Of a stretch of DNA of 64,000 bases, positions 12,210 through 23,420 are shown piece by piece (within the stretch, counting starts at the first letter, position 1; every line of letters begins with the position of its first letter). The notes under the pieces were generated by a model that was not told the origin of the DNA, did no database searches, and saw nothing but the letters and a program-made list of their open reading frames with translations. This DNA is from Enoplosus armatus (lineage: Eukaryota; Chordata; Actinopteri; Centrarchiformes; Enoplosidae). The position numbers and the translations under genes are program-made. The DNA is taken from contig NC_092200.1 in NCBI RefSeq assembly GCF_043641665.1, forward strand, positions 15,626,694 to 15,690,693. The letters run 5' to 3'.

Positions 12210-12771
12210 GTGTGAAATAGGACTGTCACATTCTGTTCGAAATTTGAACCACTGTTCTAAACGTAAAAAGTCTACATGCACTTTCCCTCTGCTTGCTGAC
12301 TTTTGTAACATCCAACTGCCTTGTGATGTTAGCTTATTGCTCAAGTGAGGCAGCAGAGGCACCATGAATGAACACAACACGCAAAATGTACTTACCACAC
12401 GGGACCGGAAAAAAAGCATGAGCACGGTTGTAGGCATAAACTGCGGGAGCTAGTGTGACTGACGGGCAAACAACAGAATTCCACTCTAAATTATACCGCG
12501 TTTTATCAAACACTTTCTCTATTAATTTCCTTGCAGTCAACGAAGCTAGGCAGTGTCCCTCCCTCTCAGCTGCTTGTATTATTTCGCCATGCAGTTATAT
12601 ATACACAAAGATATAAATAATCAGTGTCTCCTGAATGCCAAGTCAATCCCACCCCATCTCTAAAAATGTCTGGACATTGATTTGAATTCATTAAAACTAG
12701 TTGCATGTACTGAATATTAGTTCAATTTTGGTTTTGAAATTCATCTTTTTAAAGACAGCCCTAGTGTGTAA
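12210..12771. mobile_element. Non-autonomous hAT-type DNA transposon with target site duplication
   Basis: The element spans 12218-12763 (546 bp). Its left end is TAGGACTGTC and its right end in reverse complement TAGGGCTGTC (9 of 10 identical). The 8 bases outside each end are GTGTGAAA (12210-12217) and GTGTGTAA (12764-12771), an 8-bp duplication with one mismatch. TAGGG-type ends plus an 8-bp duplication are the hallmark of the hAT superfamily. Subterminal GAAATTTGAACC and its inverted counterpart extend the symmetry. No transposase motifs (RNase H-like fold, hATC dimerisation region) are visible in the two short minus-strand open frames, so it is non-autonomous. Confidence 0.7.
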
Positions 12772-14190
12772 TGGAGTTTACATCACTTTCACAATGCAGT
12801 AACCGATCAGGAGTCATGGCTGACGTGCTATCTAGCCAGAAAATTGGCAGTTCTCATGTCACCTATCTGTGACACAGGAGGAATGTATCCATCATTTGTT
12901 AAGTTTGCCTATTCTATAAATGTTCTTTCTGTAAAGGGTCACTTTTTATGAATTACCACAAAGTTGTTATGATACAAAATGGTGAAAGTTACAGGTTTAA
13001 CAGGTTTAGACTGATGGGATGAAGAGAATGAGGAAAGCATGGGCAGATGCAGGCAGAGTTTAAGAACTAATGCAGAGATGGTTTCATTGGTCCAACATTC
13101 AAATGGCAAAAATGACAAGTTGCATGATTAACAAAGGACTAGCAGGCCGAAAGAGACATCTAGTAATTGTGAAATGTATCTCTGAGATCACAGTAAATCA
13201 ATTAAAGCTGAACACCATCACATATATTTGTTAATACCACCCATAAGACCTTTACCGAATACATTTTGACATTAAACTAATGTCCTGGTCGATCAATATG
13301 CATTTCACAGATTGAACAGCACATTGATTTGGTCAGTAAACAAAACACTGGCTGCCTGCTGGGCGGCAAAGTTTAAATGTGATGAGTTAAAATTGTAAGT
13401 ATTCATTATTATCAATCAAATATGTTCATTTAATCCAGTATTTCCCACTAAACCCAGCTCCCCAACTGCTTCCCAATCACAGAAAAATGAGTCTTTCCCC
13501 TCCTGCAAAGTCAATCTGATGTCACACACTTGAAAACAAGATAGAAAAAAATCAATATTTGATTATAAAATGTATATTTCTTATCTATGTTGTTACTATC
13601 GCAACAGAATCTTGTTATCTTCAAAAGCTCGACCTTGACAAGGTTATATGGGATTTACTCATGGTTGCTGCAAGCTGTACTGTTTAGAAGGCACCCGTTT
13701 GAGGCCAAGGTAATGCTGGGAAAATCTGAGAGGAGAAACTGAAAGCAAAATGACTACACTTTAAGCAAGTAAAGAGTCTTTTGGCAAGTCATATCACCTG
13801 TTAGCATTACATGGAAACTGTTCCACAGTCAACCAGAAAGGAAATCCAGCACAGGAAAAAGTGAAACTGCTGAACACACATGAGCCAGACATCTGATTTG
13901 TTTCTGATACAGACAAGGAAGAGAAGCTGCAGAATATTTGGTGTGGACAAACATTCCTTCCACAGGAGTCATGGTCCAAATGTGATGCTGAGTTCTGAGG
14001 CTGAGTATGATGTACTCTGCTCAGGCCTACTAACTGTACTGGACACCACAGTCAGTCTAAGATTTTAAAGTGGCTGCACAGTTTGGACTGTGAGACAGAA
14101 TCTGTTATTCTTTCCTTCCATTTCAGCAGGCAGGCTGTTGAAGGCAGCAACACTAAAGTCTTCAGAATGTCTGGATATATTTTTAGCCAT
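12772..14190. other. Unannotated intergenic sequence
   Basis: No gene or clear repeat. It is AT-rich, with short open frames on both strands around 13794-14068 that overlap one another and show no family features. Confidence 0.5.
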
Positions 14191-14705
14191 TCTAGCAGCA
14201 TGGCTCTAGGGACGACAATATCGGTCTGTTGGTCCAGACAGAAATATCCCTATTATAACTAATATAACCCATAAAACTATTGGATGGATTGCCATGAAAT
14301 GTTGATTCCCAGAAGATGGAGCCTAACAACTTTAGGACATTTCCTCTGGCGCAACTGTGAGGTTGACATTTGTGATTTTAAGTGAACTGCCTCAACAACT
14401 ATTGGATGCAGACATTCATGTTTTCCTCAGTATATAATATTATTTATAATATGAATAACTTTGATCACTTTCATCTAGCATATGGTCAAAATTGTGTCCA
14501 AAACTTTGGTTTATGACCATATACCTGCAAAACTAATGGCAATCCCATCAGCTTCTGCTGTACTTTGTGTTTAGTGCTAATTAGCAAATGTTAGCATATT
14601 AACATACTAAACTAAGATGGTAAACATGGTACAGCATTACACCTCAACACAGCATTGTCATTGTGAGCAAGTTGACATGCTAAGGTTAGCATTTAGCTTA
14701 AACCT
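14191..14705 (+). repeat. Family A interspersed repeat, nearly full copy
   Basis: It begins TCTAGCAGCATGGCTCTAGG, continues with the GGATGGATTGCCATGAAAT module, GGTTTATGACCATATACC and CTGTACTTTGTGTTTAGTGC, and ends with GTTAGCAT-type motifs (CTAATTAGC, GGTTAGCATTTAGC). It is the best plus-strand copy in the window. The copy at 50340-50990 shows the same modules reversed. Confidence 0.8.
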
Positions 14706-14708
14706 GCA

Positions 14709-15003
14709 ATAACATATTTTTGGCCACTTGGGGGCAGCAGAAACAAGTTATGAGCACTGACATATCGTCACCTTTTAAGTTGACATGTTGAACTTGTTAG
14801 CCAACAATTGCATATTTACACATCCAGCAGTTACGGAGCAATATTATCGTTCATTGTTGGAGTCATGTTTGTGTCCACCTTATGAACGCAAGTCTAATAT
14901 CAACTCACTTTTTGATCAGTTTTTTGTCTGTACCAACTCCTGAGGGAAATATCTGGCTCTTTAGCTGCCAAAGGCTCCACTATGTTCACCAGCTATTTTC
15001 TAA
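14709..15003 (+). repeat. Family B repeat, left portion
   Basis: It contains GGCCACTTGGGGGCAGCAG, the phrase GTGTCCACCTTATGAACGC and, near its end, CTCCACTATGTTCACCAGC. The same right-hand module recurs in reverse near 40700 and, slightly altered, at 53113. It follows the family A copy directly, so the two are adjacent insertions or one compound unit. Confidence 0.65.
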
Positions 15004-15225
15004 CTGTGGTGTTAAAAGTGACAACATTTACAGGTTCACACTCTTTCTACAAAGATTCAATTTTCCATGGCTACATTTTTGCCTCCTCATGACAAAGTAT
15101 TTAAACCTACATGTGCCAACTTAAGGCTGTTTAAGGTGGACTGTCACTGCTGGACCACATCTCTGCCATTGTTTCCCAGTAGAGCCCCTCCCTCCCCTCC
15201 CCCTCCCTCTTCCCACCACAACAAT
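15004..15225. other. Unannotated intergenic sequence
   Basis: No gene. A C-rich stretch with CCTCCCTCCCCTCCCC lies near 15185-15210. Confidence 0.5.
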
Positions 15226-15800
15226 GTAAGTCCTGTGATATCAGGCCTGAGCCGTATCAGTATTCCTCACCTCCCAAAATTAAGAATGCAATTACTGTGG
15301 CACAAAAGAGGAGGCGATGGCTCGTTCTCCTCTGCGCAGCTTTATGATAATTAAGCGACAGGAGGTCAAAGGCAGTATGTGTAAAAGTAATCATCGAGTC
15401 ATACTTTATGAATTTTAAGTGACCAGATAAAAGGTGAGGTTTGGGGAGTGTTAAAGCTGAGGGAGGAAGAAAAAAAATCAGCTTTTCTCATATGGCACAG
15501 AGGAAATCTAGCGGAGGAATTTCAAACATTTTGCCATTTTCATGAAGACGTCTGTTTGCAAAAGATAGCGGGAAGTTCATGACCGGGTCGGAGCATCGGT
15601 ACGAGGCTGATATTCATGTTGAAAGAGCCTTATGATGCCATTTCCACCCATGACGAGTACTGGGGAGGAAAAAAAAATATTGATGAGCCACACGCTTTCC
15701 TGATTTGCAACACACGCCACCTCAGTCTGCCCACAATTTACACTGCAGTCCTTGTTCCTGAATTATGTTTCAAACTGGTACCCAAGAAAATAATAATGGC
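15226..15800. other. Candidate conserved non-coding element cluster
   Basis: Repeat-free DNA with mixed composition. Notable cores are TATGATAATTAAGCG and AGGTCAAAGG (a direct-repeat-1-like nuclear receptor site) near 15340-15372, and GTAATCATCGAGTC near 15387. The 71-codon open frame at 15616 shows no protein family. Confidence 0.3.
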
Positions 15801-16329
15801 AATTGCAGTTGGTGTAATGTGCCTGGATTGATAAAGTCAACTCAAATTATTTGCTTAAACTCAAAATGGTGAAAAAAATGAGTGAATATTGAGGCCTGTG
15901 GCAGAAATATTGCAGTTCATTCATTATTAATTTCATTTTACTGAATCACAGTGTATTACACTCTCCTGGAGGGAACACATCTACAGTATCTAACACTGGA
16001 GTGAGGTATCATGTTAAGGAAGGAAGTGAGGCTGGTAATTCTTATAAGTGCATGGGTATATATGGATATACTTATTTATAGGAATACCAAGCCTTAGTGT
16101 ATTAAACAGTGTTGTATTCGGATGTTCCATGGAAAACTTCAACTTCCCATTTTGCACAGTCGACAAAGCTAAACTTTGACTTTAACTTGTATACTCAGGA
16201 TGCTACGCTACTTATAGGCATTTCAGGCATCAACATCCAGCCTATCCAATTCTATGGCAGTGATCCCCTGGCCAGTCAAGACATTTCACAAAAAAACTAA
16301 AATGTCAATCTCATGGTGGCTATGGAGAA
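15801..16329. other. Unannotated intergenic sequence
   Basis: AT-rich, without gene or assignable repeat. It ends where the reversed family A fragment begins. Confidence 0.5.
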
Positions 16330-16402
16330 ACGGTCCGTCCGATTAACCAACTGACCAACCAACCGACAGATATTGCCATCCCCTGGAGCCATGCTGCTAG
16401 CT
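16330..16402 (-). repeat. Family A repeat, short reversed end fragment
   Basis: CGGTCCGTCCGATTAACC is followed by CCAACCAACCGACAGA and ATTGCCATCCCCTGGAGCC, then ATGCTGCTAGC. In reverse complement this is the GCTAGCAGCATGGCTCCAGG start of family A. Only the first 70 or so bases of the family are present. Confidence 0.65.
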
Positions 16403-16995
16403 TGGCTGACGTTGACATTAGATGTTAAAACATGTCATTGAACGTAATCCAGGGTTTTGCAGAAATCTCCAAATATCAACGTTCTGTGCACAGACAAGGT
16501 TGATTTATTTTTGCATAGTCACTGGAGATGAGGAGTTCAATTTCATCTGGTCATTGGAGATGGATTCTAAGACGCATGTTGTGAATGGAATCCAAATACG
16601 ACCACAACATGTGAATACACACAGCCAGGCTGAAACAGGGTCACAGTATGAGATACATTTTTATCTATAGCATTATTCTGGATCTGCTTCTTCTTCTTTT
16701 GTTCTCTAATGTCTCAGAAAATTAGAATATGTCCATTACTGGTGTTTTTCTACGCTCTACTTCCTCTTACATATACACAGAGACACATAGACAAGTAAAT
16801 AATAATGTTCTTGGAGTTTGTGAGCACAAATGAACATTGTCATAATTAAATCAAAAGTATGACAAATCAGAAAATGAAAATATTCTTTAAGCTAAAACCA
16901 GAGAAAACAATTAATGTAGAGCACCATTTTTCTAACAGCACCATAATGCGTCGGTAGCAACAACTTCTGGCCGTCTGCCTACAAACACAAATTTC
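16403..16995. other. Unannotated intergenic sequence
   Basis: No gene seen. The 82-codon frame starting at 16422 has no family features. Confidence 0.5.
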
Positions 16996-17480
16996 TCTTA
17001 TAACCTTTGCAAGTTTAATGTCTACCTTGGGTTGCTTTGCATTGCCACCAGCAATTTTAGTATGCAAGCAGGAGAAAAAAAAGCCCAAAGTCTGACTAAT
17101 TTGTTACTCTGCTTAGATTTACATTCCCTGGCCCTGGGAACAGCCGCTCGCCTGCTCCGGCCCATTTGTTCAGCACTTAATAAATTGCATAGCAGGTTCA
17201 GAGAGGTGGTATGATTGATCACGAGATACGGTGCTCCCTAGCAGCAATATTTGTCTGAGGACGCAGGGAGAATTAGCAATAACTATGTATTTGGGAATTT
17301 GACTTTCACAGATGGCATAACTAGGGCGATGAAAGTGCTTTTATTAAATGCAATGAGGCTTTGCTGTGTTTTTAGTAAAATAGTTTCAGAAGAGCAAGGA
17401 GAAGCAGACACAGGAAGTAACGCTCCGTCATCAAAAACAGTAAAGTGAATGAGTTTTGCTGCCAAAAACATTTACGTGAG
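16996..17480. other. Candidate conserved non-coding element
   Basis: Mixed-composition, repeat-free block, locally GC-richer at 17120-17165 (CCCTGGGAACAGCCGCTCGC). Both strands stay open over 17032-17222, which is more typical of a conserved non-coding element or chance than of an exon. It contains CACTTAATAAATTGC and GATTGATCACG cores. Confidence 0.3.
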
Positions 17481-17639
17481 CGTCTATAATCATATCCATG
17501 TCTTGTGTTTCTTCACCAAATAGATTAAATGTAGGCCTTGTTCATTGGCTGTTTAATGAACATCTCCAACTCAGTTTGGTAGTAATACCAGGGATAAATG
17601 AAGTTCACCTTAGTCATTCAAATGAAGGGCTCAGTAATC

Positions 17640-17880
17640 AGGGTAATTGCAGATAATAACCCTGGCCTACACTTTAGGGCCTTGGGTTTTCAGCCTGCTC
17701 CTCCTTTCACATCCCCTGTTCTCACTGCTGTTGCCATTAACAGAGAGGGGCTCTGAGGCATCCCCCACTGTTCAGCATGATTAAGACAGCCTCTGACTCT
17801 TAACATGCCTCCCTGGGTGGCAGTCAGAGGCTGTCTGTGCCATGAATATTAACAGCATCAGTTTAGCAAGTTATTGAGTA
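17640..17880. other. Candidate conserved non-coding element with internal hairpin
   Basis: This block includes the 14-base inverted repeat listed at 17785 and GCCATGAATATTAACAGC. It has no tandem or dispersed repeat features. Confidence 0.3.
17785..17835. other. Perfect 14-bp inverted repeat (hairpin)
   Basis: GACAGCCTCTGACT at 17785-17798 is matched exactly by its reverse complement AGTCAGAGGCTGTC at 17822-17835, with 23 bases between. Inside the loop GCC and GGC could add a few pairs. The stem is shorter than a typical microRNA precursor, so its nature is open. Confidence 0.85.
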
Positions 17881-18205
17881 ATGTTTCTTTTTTCATTCCA
17901 AAATGTACCAAAAGACATAAAAGATATTTTAAATATTGTGTGATGTTTGACAATACATCTTTTTTTAATCTGATGTATCCCCCTTAGCCCTGTCACATGA
18001 GCTCGAGTAGCCCTTCATCTACACCACCCGTCATGTTCCAAATGTGTTCAATTGAACTGATTTTAAACTGGAAGGTATTATATAAAGTGGATATTGTTAC
18101 AATAGTTGCATTTCATACAATAATGTCGATGTTTAGGTTGGTTTGCAATCATAATACTACCAATTGGAGTGGCAGAAGCTGAATGTCAACAACTTATTTA
18201 AGCTA

Positions 18206-18670
18206 ATTATTTAAACCATTTATCCATCACGTTTAGCTATTTATTTAAACCATTTATCCATTACTTTTAGCTATTTAAACCATTTATCCATTACTTTTAG
18301 CTATTTAAACCATTTATCCATCACCTTTAGCTATCTATTTAAACTATTTATCCATCACGTTTAGCTATCTATTTAAACCATTTATCCATAACTTTTAGCT
18401 ATCTATTTAAACTATTTATCCATCACGTTTAGCTATTTATTTAAACCATTTATCCATTACTTTTAGCTGTCTATTTAAACCATTTATCCATCACTTGTAG
18501 CTATCTATTTAAACCATTTATCCATCACATTTAGCTATCTATTTAAACCATTTATCCATCACATTTAGCTATCTATTTAAACCATTTATCCATCACTTGT
18601 AGCTATCTATTTAAACCATTTATCCATCACTTGTAGCTATCTATTTAAACCATTTATCCATCACTTTTAG
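18206..18670. repeat. Minisatellite: 14 units of 30-34 bp
   Basis: The unit is CTATCTATTTAAACCATT followed by TATCCATCACTTTTAG (34 bp). Two units (18268-18327) are 30 bp long and lack one CTAT. Variants differ at a few positions: CCATT or CTATT, and ATCACG, ATTACT, ATAACT, ATCACAT or ATCACTTG. Identical variants sit next to each other (two ATCACATTTAG units, two ATCACTTGTAG units), showing recent local duplication. The first unit is truncated and the array ends before CTTGCTAACTAG. There are no unique spacers, so it is not a CRISPR array. Confidence 0.97.
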
Positions 18671-19015
18671 CTTGCTAACTAGTTTTCATACACTCTCAAA
18701 TCACAGCATGTAGTGTTTTTCAAATTAGCTGAGCGACTCCATCACCTTTCCAAGTAACCCAGCAACTACAGAAGCACCCATTGGTGCCCCTGGTTAGGAA
18801 TCACCAGGATTCACTAGTCTGGTGTGTGTATCTATATATATAGCTATGCTAAGGTAAGCTAACTGGCTTGGCAATTATATTGAATGCACATACAGTATTA
18901 TGGGAGAGGTATCAATCTCCTCATCTAACTCTCCACCAGAAAGTGCCTCCACAATCAGCTGTCTGTTCTTGCCATTTAAGACATCTGACCCAGTGGATGA
19001 TATTTGTCCTGTGTC
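18671..19015. other. Unannotated intergenic sequence
   Basis: No gene. A short TATATATAGC stretch near 18834-18845 is the only feature noted. Confidence 0.5.
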
Positions 19016-19330
19016 TCAATGTTCAGTCCTTGTCTCTTAATTGATGTTATTCTGCAGACAGGAATATTGATGGCGCAGCTCAGCCGGATTGGCAACTGCA
19101 TGAATCGTTATTAGCCAGGTGGTTGGACACCCCGGTGGGCTGGGAGGAAGTTCAATAGGCTGTCTCTGATACAGCGTTATGCTGCTGGGCCCCAGGGGAG
19201 GTGATCACGGCTCAGACAAGAGATAATTAACCATCTGAGGCTGGCAGCCCACAGGCCAGCGGCCAGGTGAGGAGGTGAGAGGGATAAAACCACAGGACAA
19301 CACAGAGGGAAAGCAACCCTCTGGTGTACT
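19016..19330. other. Candidate conserved non-coding element
   Basis: Repeat-free and GC-richer than its flanks, with CTCTTAATTGATG, GAATCGTTATTAGCC and GAGATAATTAACC homeodomain-like cores. The minus-strand open frames over it have no family features. Confidence 0.3.
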
Positions 19331-19728
19331 AACACCATGCAGGCAGTTGGTGGACGTCAGGCTGGAATAGAGACCGACTGTATGGGCATCAGACAGGATA
19401 ATACGGGATGAAACTGTAATGAGGCCTGTGGGGAAAGTGAGCTGGTGCAGCAGCAAATAAAGATAGTACACTAAATAAACACAGTAACAATTTTAACAGC
19501 AAATAGAAATAGAACACAGCAAGGGAAAAAAAGATTTCTGACACCGATATTACATACCATAAAGATATGCAACTGTCAATGTCATTACTGGAACACAAAA
19601 GGAGGAGATTGCAGGTAATGATGATGAAGTGTAAGAACAACGGCTGTCCCAGCAGAAACATTCACAACAAACATACTATTTTTGTAGCATGAAATCAGAG
19701 GTATATAAGAGCTGCAATGTAAGAGCTA

Positions 19729-19847
19729 GGGCTAAAATAATTAGTCAAATACAAAAATTACAGTTATATCACCGATGAATCATTTTGTGTAATTTATCAG
19801 TTTGGCTCTGGAAACTTCCAATGAGCATTTTGTTATAAGTTAAAATA
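19729..19847 (+). repeat. Possible family E repeat start
   Basis: TAGGGCTAAAATAATTAGTC resembles the start of the teleost repeat labelled family E here (compare TAGAGCTAGAATGATTCGTC at 21589). It fades after about 50-60 bases and runs into family D. Confidence 0.35.
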
Positions 19848-20080
19848 AGCTCCACCCTCCAATGTTAAAAGACTTCTTACACATTAATGCATCAGAGGCC
19901 ATCTCTGCGTTATGAGTAGTTTCACTTTTGATACTTTAAGTAATTTTTTTTGCTCTGACTTCTGTACTTTTACTGACCAAATTTTAAATGCAGGACTTTT
20001 ATTTGTATTTTACTATAATGTCACAGTGTGGTATTGCCAGTTTCACTCAAGTAAAGGATCTGAATACTTCCTCCACCACT
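19848..20080 (+). repeat. Family D interspersed repeat
   Basis: It runs from GCTCCACCCTCCAATG through CACATTAATGCATCAG, CTTTTGATACTTTAAGTAA, ATGCAGGACTTTTATTTG and CACAGTGTGGTATTG to GAATACTTCCTCCACCACT. I recall this sequence as a common percomorph repeat. An upstream part of the same family appears at 39065-39240. Confidence 0.75.
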
Positions 20081-20525
20081 ACAAATAATTAAGAGTAGAC
20101 TATAACACGGATAAAAAATAATATATGTATAAAATATTATTGAAATCACATTTACAGATCTACGTAAGCAATTTGGACAGAAAGTCAATAAATGAACAAT
20201 ACTTGATGTGGATTTTATGTTGCACTACATTACACAAAACAAAAGTAAAAAATATAGTACTCCTCCTGCATTAGATTCATGTAAAATGTTACCTTCAGCT
20301 AATGCTAACCTTCAGCATTGCAAACTAAGTATGTTTTTTAAAGAAACAAACCTTTGCATATGAACTTATGTACTGCAAATTGCTTAGGCTTGCAAACCTT
20401 TCCCATACATCTAAGAGGACTGCCTCACACTGTGCATATTTGAAATTCATGTCTACTACATAACTTATCACATATCTGATTTTCCACCGCTCCATCAATA
20501 TTCCATCTACTAGCACAAAGTAAAA
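20081..20525. other. Unannotated intergenic sequence
   Basis: AT-rich DNA without gene or identifiable repeat. Confidence 0.5.
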
Positions 20526-21000
20526 GCGAACAACTTCTCAGAATCCAGATGACAGGTAATTATTAACCTGCTGTACTCCGTGCTGATGAACCACGCACTG
20601 AAGCTGCATGCCATTATTGGGGAAGTGAAAAAAATGAATCTTTTCCTCATCTGCACTGTGCCCGTTCACTTTGAACATTCTGGTCAAGGCGCTGACTGCA
20701 GCATCCGTGTAAAGATGAAAGACCTAAAAGCACTCTGCGCTTAGCTCAGGTCCCATACTGTACCACCGTCGATTAACATAAACACTCAGGATATAGCTCT
20801 AGGACTCAATTTGTCCTGTTTTTTTTTTTTTAGCGGAGATTGTCAAAACCTCGCTAATCCCGACTTTACATAACGGCTCCTTTTTAATCGCATTTGTCAG
20901 GGAAGTGAGACGATGATCATCAGGCCGACTCATCACAAGAGCTGTCACATTCCCCACTAGTTCTGCCAATTTGAGCCCTTTCAAAACAAGTCAAGGAACA
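20526..21000. other. Candidate conserved non-coding element cluster
   Basis: Two repeat-free parts flank a 14-base T run (20819-20832). Cores include GACAGGTAATTATTAACC near 20550 and GACGATGATCATCAGG near 20910 (palindrome GATGATCATC). Judged by appearance only. Confidence 0.3.
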
Positions 21001-21588
21001 GCTTTTGCAGAGCATAATCCATACAGCTTCTGATCACATGTGCTCAAACACACACACAAAGCTGAGTCTAATAAAACCCCACACACCTTCTGACTGTGCC
21101 TCGGGGCTGGCAGTGGAAGGTAAACTGAACAGCGGCTCGGGTGAAGCAGACTATTGTTGTGGACATAGGATTAAACACCATGTTCATTTTGTGCTCAACA
21201 CAGATATTGACTTTCTGTTGTCCTTTAGTCAGTTCATCCCCTGTCCACGCCGTTGGAATGGTGACTCAGGGCTTTGAGCATTACAGTGACACTAATGTAG
21301 TGGTGAGCGGAGCAATTGCTTAATTCACCAGTCGCTCCTATTCATATTCATTAGCCACATTATTGTGGTTTAAAGGCTCCTTGATGACAACAAGAATGTT
21401 GTCATCCTCCACTTTGTGTCTTGTATTGGTGAATTGTTAACATTTAATCAATAAATGGAAATGTCTATCATTCTAATACTCATCCATCTTAGGTGAAAAA
21501 GCACAAGGTGCATTGTAGAGGTCCGAGAGGACGATACAATTTTCCTGTTTTTGAGGGATGATAATGGTTCATTATCTGTATCTGATAT
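21001..21588. other. Unannotated intergenic sequence
   Basis: No gene. Overlapping 90- and 60-codon frames at 21005-21323 share the same DNA in different frames and show no family. Confidence 0.45.
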
Positions 21589-21845
21589 TAGAGCTAGAAT
21601 GATTCGTCAATTGAAAGACATTTATCAAGTACAATTTCAATAATCACTTGTCATTTCACAGGTAAAAATGTCAAATATTTGCTGGTTCCAGCTTTTCAAA
21701 TGTAGGAATTCCCTGATTTCCACTGTTTTATGTCATTGTGAATGTAATGCCTTTGGGTTTTGGACTGTTGGTCAGACAAAACATGCAGTTTGAAGGTGTA
21801 AACCTCGGCCACAGATAATAAAAATAATCGTTAGACACAGCCAAT
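21589..21845 (+). repeat. Family E interspersed repeat, nearly full copy
   Basis: It begins TAGAGCTAGAATGATTCGTC, contains AATATTTGCTGGTTCCAGC and TTTGGGTTTTGGACTGTTGG with TCAGACAAAACA, and ends AAAAATAATCGTTAGACAC. I recall this as a widespread teleost repeat. Other fragments are at 24245 and 28381. Confidence 0.75.
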
Positions 21846-21854
21846 GTGTCTAAC
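21830..21854. repeat. Perfect 10-bp inverted repeat
   Basis: GTTAGACACA and TGTGTCTAAC flank GCCAA. It lies at the junction between the family E copy and flanking DNA and may be fortuitous or the remains of an insertion boundary. Confidence 0.8.
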
Positions 21855-22054
21855 AATACAATGTGAGGTGTATTTGTATTGTTGCAAGATTCTTTTTCTG
21901 TCATGTTACTCCCAGTTCTAGTACACACATCTTTATAAATCTGACAAAAAGAATACATGTGTATATTTCCATCTATATGCATACACAAAGTTTTGGTGTG
22001 GTATTTTTCACGGCTTTCCCTTTTTTCGAACCTGCAGAAACCTGAGCTCCATGT

Positions 22055-22440
22055 CCACATGTACCTACCGCAGAGAGCAGCAGCATTTCAGGCCGAAGTG
22101 AGCAGCACCTGCTACTTGGCCCTCTCCAGCTCCGGCCAGTGGGACTTGATTAATCATACCGTGACAGCCCCTCCACCAAGATACCAAATTTAATTATGAA
22201 AGCAATAAATAACCTTTTCTAGGACTGTATAGATCATCTGCTGCTCAGGATCCACAACTGGTGAATTATCACCCCATAGGGAGCATCGCCTCTTTGGGAG
22301 TGGGGGGTGATAGATTACCGACACGAGGCTTCTGAGGCTGAAATATTTATTTACACCCATAGTAAAATGCTCTCATTATTAATGCTCAGCATCTTCATGT
22401 GGAATTATGACCATTCCGACTTCATTCCCCTTTTTTAATG
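22055..22440. other. Candidate conserved non-coding element
   Basis: Repeat-free, mixed composition, with GACTTGATTAATCATACC and CAAATTTAATTATGAAAG cores near 22145-22202 and CTCATTATTAATGCTCAGC near 22371. Confidence 0.3.
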
Positions 22441-23085
22441 AGTAAACAAGAACTGGGTGCTTGATAGTGTTTTGCTAAACTTTTGAAAAGCAGTAAACAT
22501 ATTTGTTTATATATAATAAGATTATGTCAGTATGAGAAGATGCATTAACTTGCTGTAGGAGCTACAAACAAATTGCCATCTGATTTATATTTACAATTTT
22601 CTTTTCAGTTTACCATCTGTGGTTTTGGAAATTATGATGCAGTGCATGGACTGTATTTTATCACTCCCACACACACTTCTACTGTATTACTATTAAGGAA
22701 ATTCTAAATATTTATAGGACTTTTAGAGAAAATAAGTCAGTTAGTTAACTTTTCCTTTTAACATCCTGTATGTGTTCTAAAATCATTTCCCATTGTTTTA
22801 TCATACTTCAGGCCTTCTTTGTACTCCTTTTCTGCCTCTTTCTGTGTTCTCAAGTTATTCAAGGATGACAATGGCTGTTTGTGGTGTGCATACACAGATC
22901 GTTTCTGGCAGTCTGAAGGTTATAAACAGCAATGGAAGCAGAGTGAATTTACTCTGGATACTTCAGAGCGTCAAGATATATCAGTGAGGATCACAAGTGA
23001 AGGGAGGGTGGGAGGGGAAGGAGGAAGAAAAAAATCAAATAAATTCAGAGGCAGGCTGGCAGACATTATGTCCATTTGTCACCTC
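22441..23085. other. Unannotated intergenic sequence
   Basis: No gene accepted. The 94-codon frame at 22819-23103 has no family resemblance, and a second frame overlaps it on the same strand. Confidence 0.45.
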
Positions 23086-23420
23086 GCACCGCGTGCAGAA
23101 TAAAAGGCCTGTATGAATGGAGTCTATTATGGGAAGAGAGAGCTGCTAAGCTGCTTGCCACTGTTGATTTCTTGCAGCAGTCGATAAATTGAGCAAGGCC
23201 TAAGCAGGCCGTGTATGTTCCGTTAAACAGCGAGTGCCGCTTGGCGTGTCGCACTTTTCACCGACGCTCGAACACTTTCTCATGATTGCTATTCTCTGTA
23301 TTGATTTGCTGTATTCATGTGCTCGCCATGCAGAAAATGCAGAGGAGAAAGATGCTGTCTTTTTGGGAGACATAATGGTCCTAATAATACCTCGGGTGAT
23401 ACAGTCTTGCACATTAAACC
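23086..23420. other. Candidate conserved non-coding element
   Basis: Repeat-free, locally GC-richer block (CACCGACGCTCGAACAC near 23260). Open on both strands over much of its length, without protein-family features. Confidence 0.3.

Noticed and set aside
14720..14740. CTCF-like GGCCACTTGGGGGCAGC
   Set aside because: A strongly conserved A in the core is replaced by T, and the sequence is part of the repeated family B left end. Kept only as a repeat.
16511..16522. TTGCATAGTCAC match to the start of miR-153
   Set aside because: The match stops after 12 bases and no hairpin partner is visible.
18206..18670. Regular 30-34-bp repeats as a possible CRISPR array
   Set aside because: The units are directly adjacent with no unique spacers, and the DNA is vertebrate. 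It is a minisatellite.
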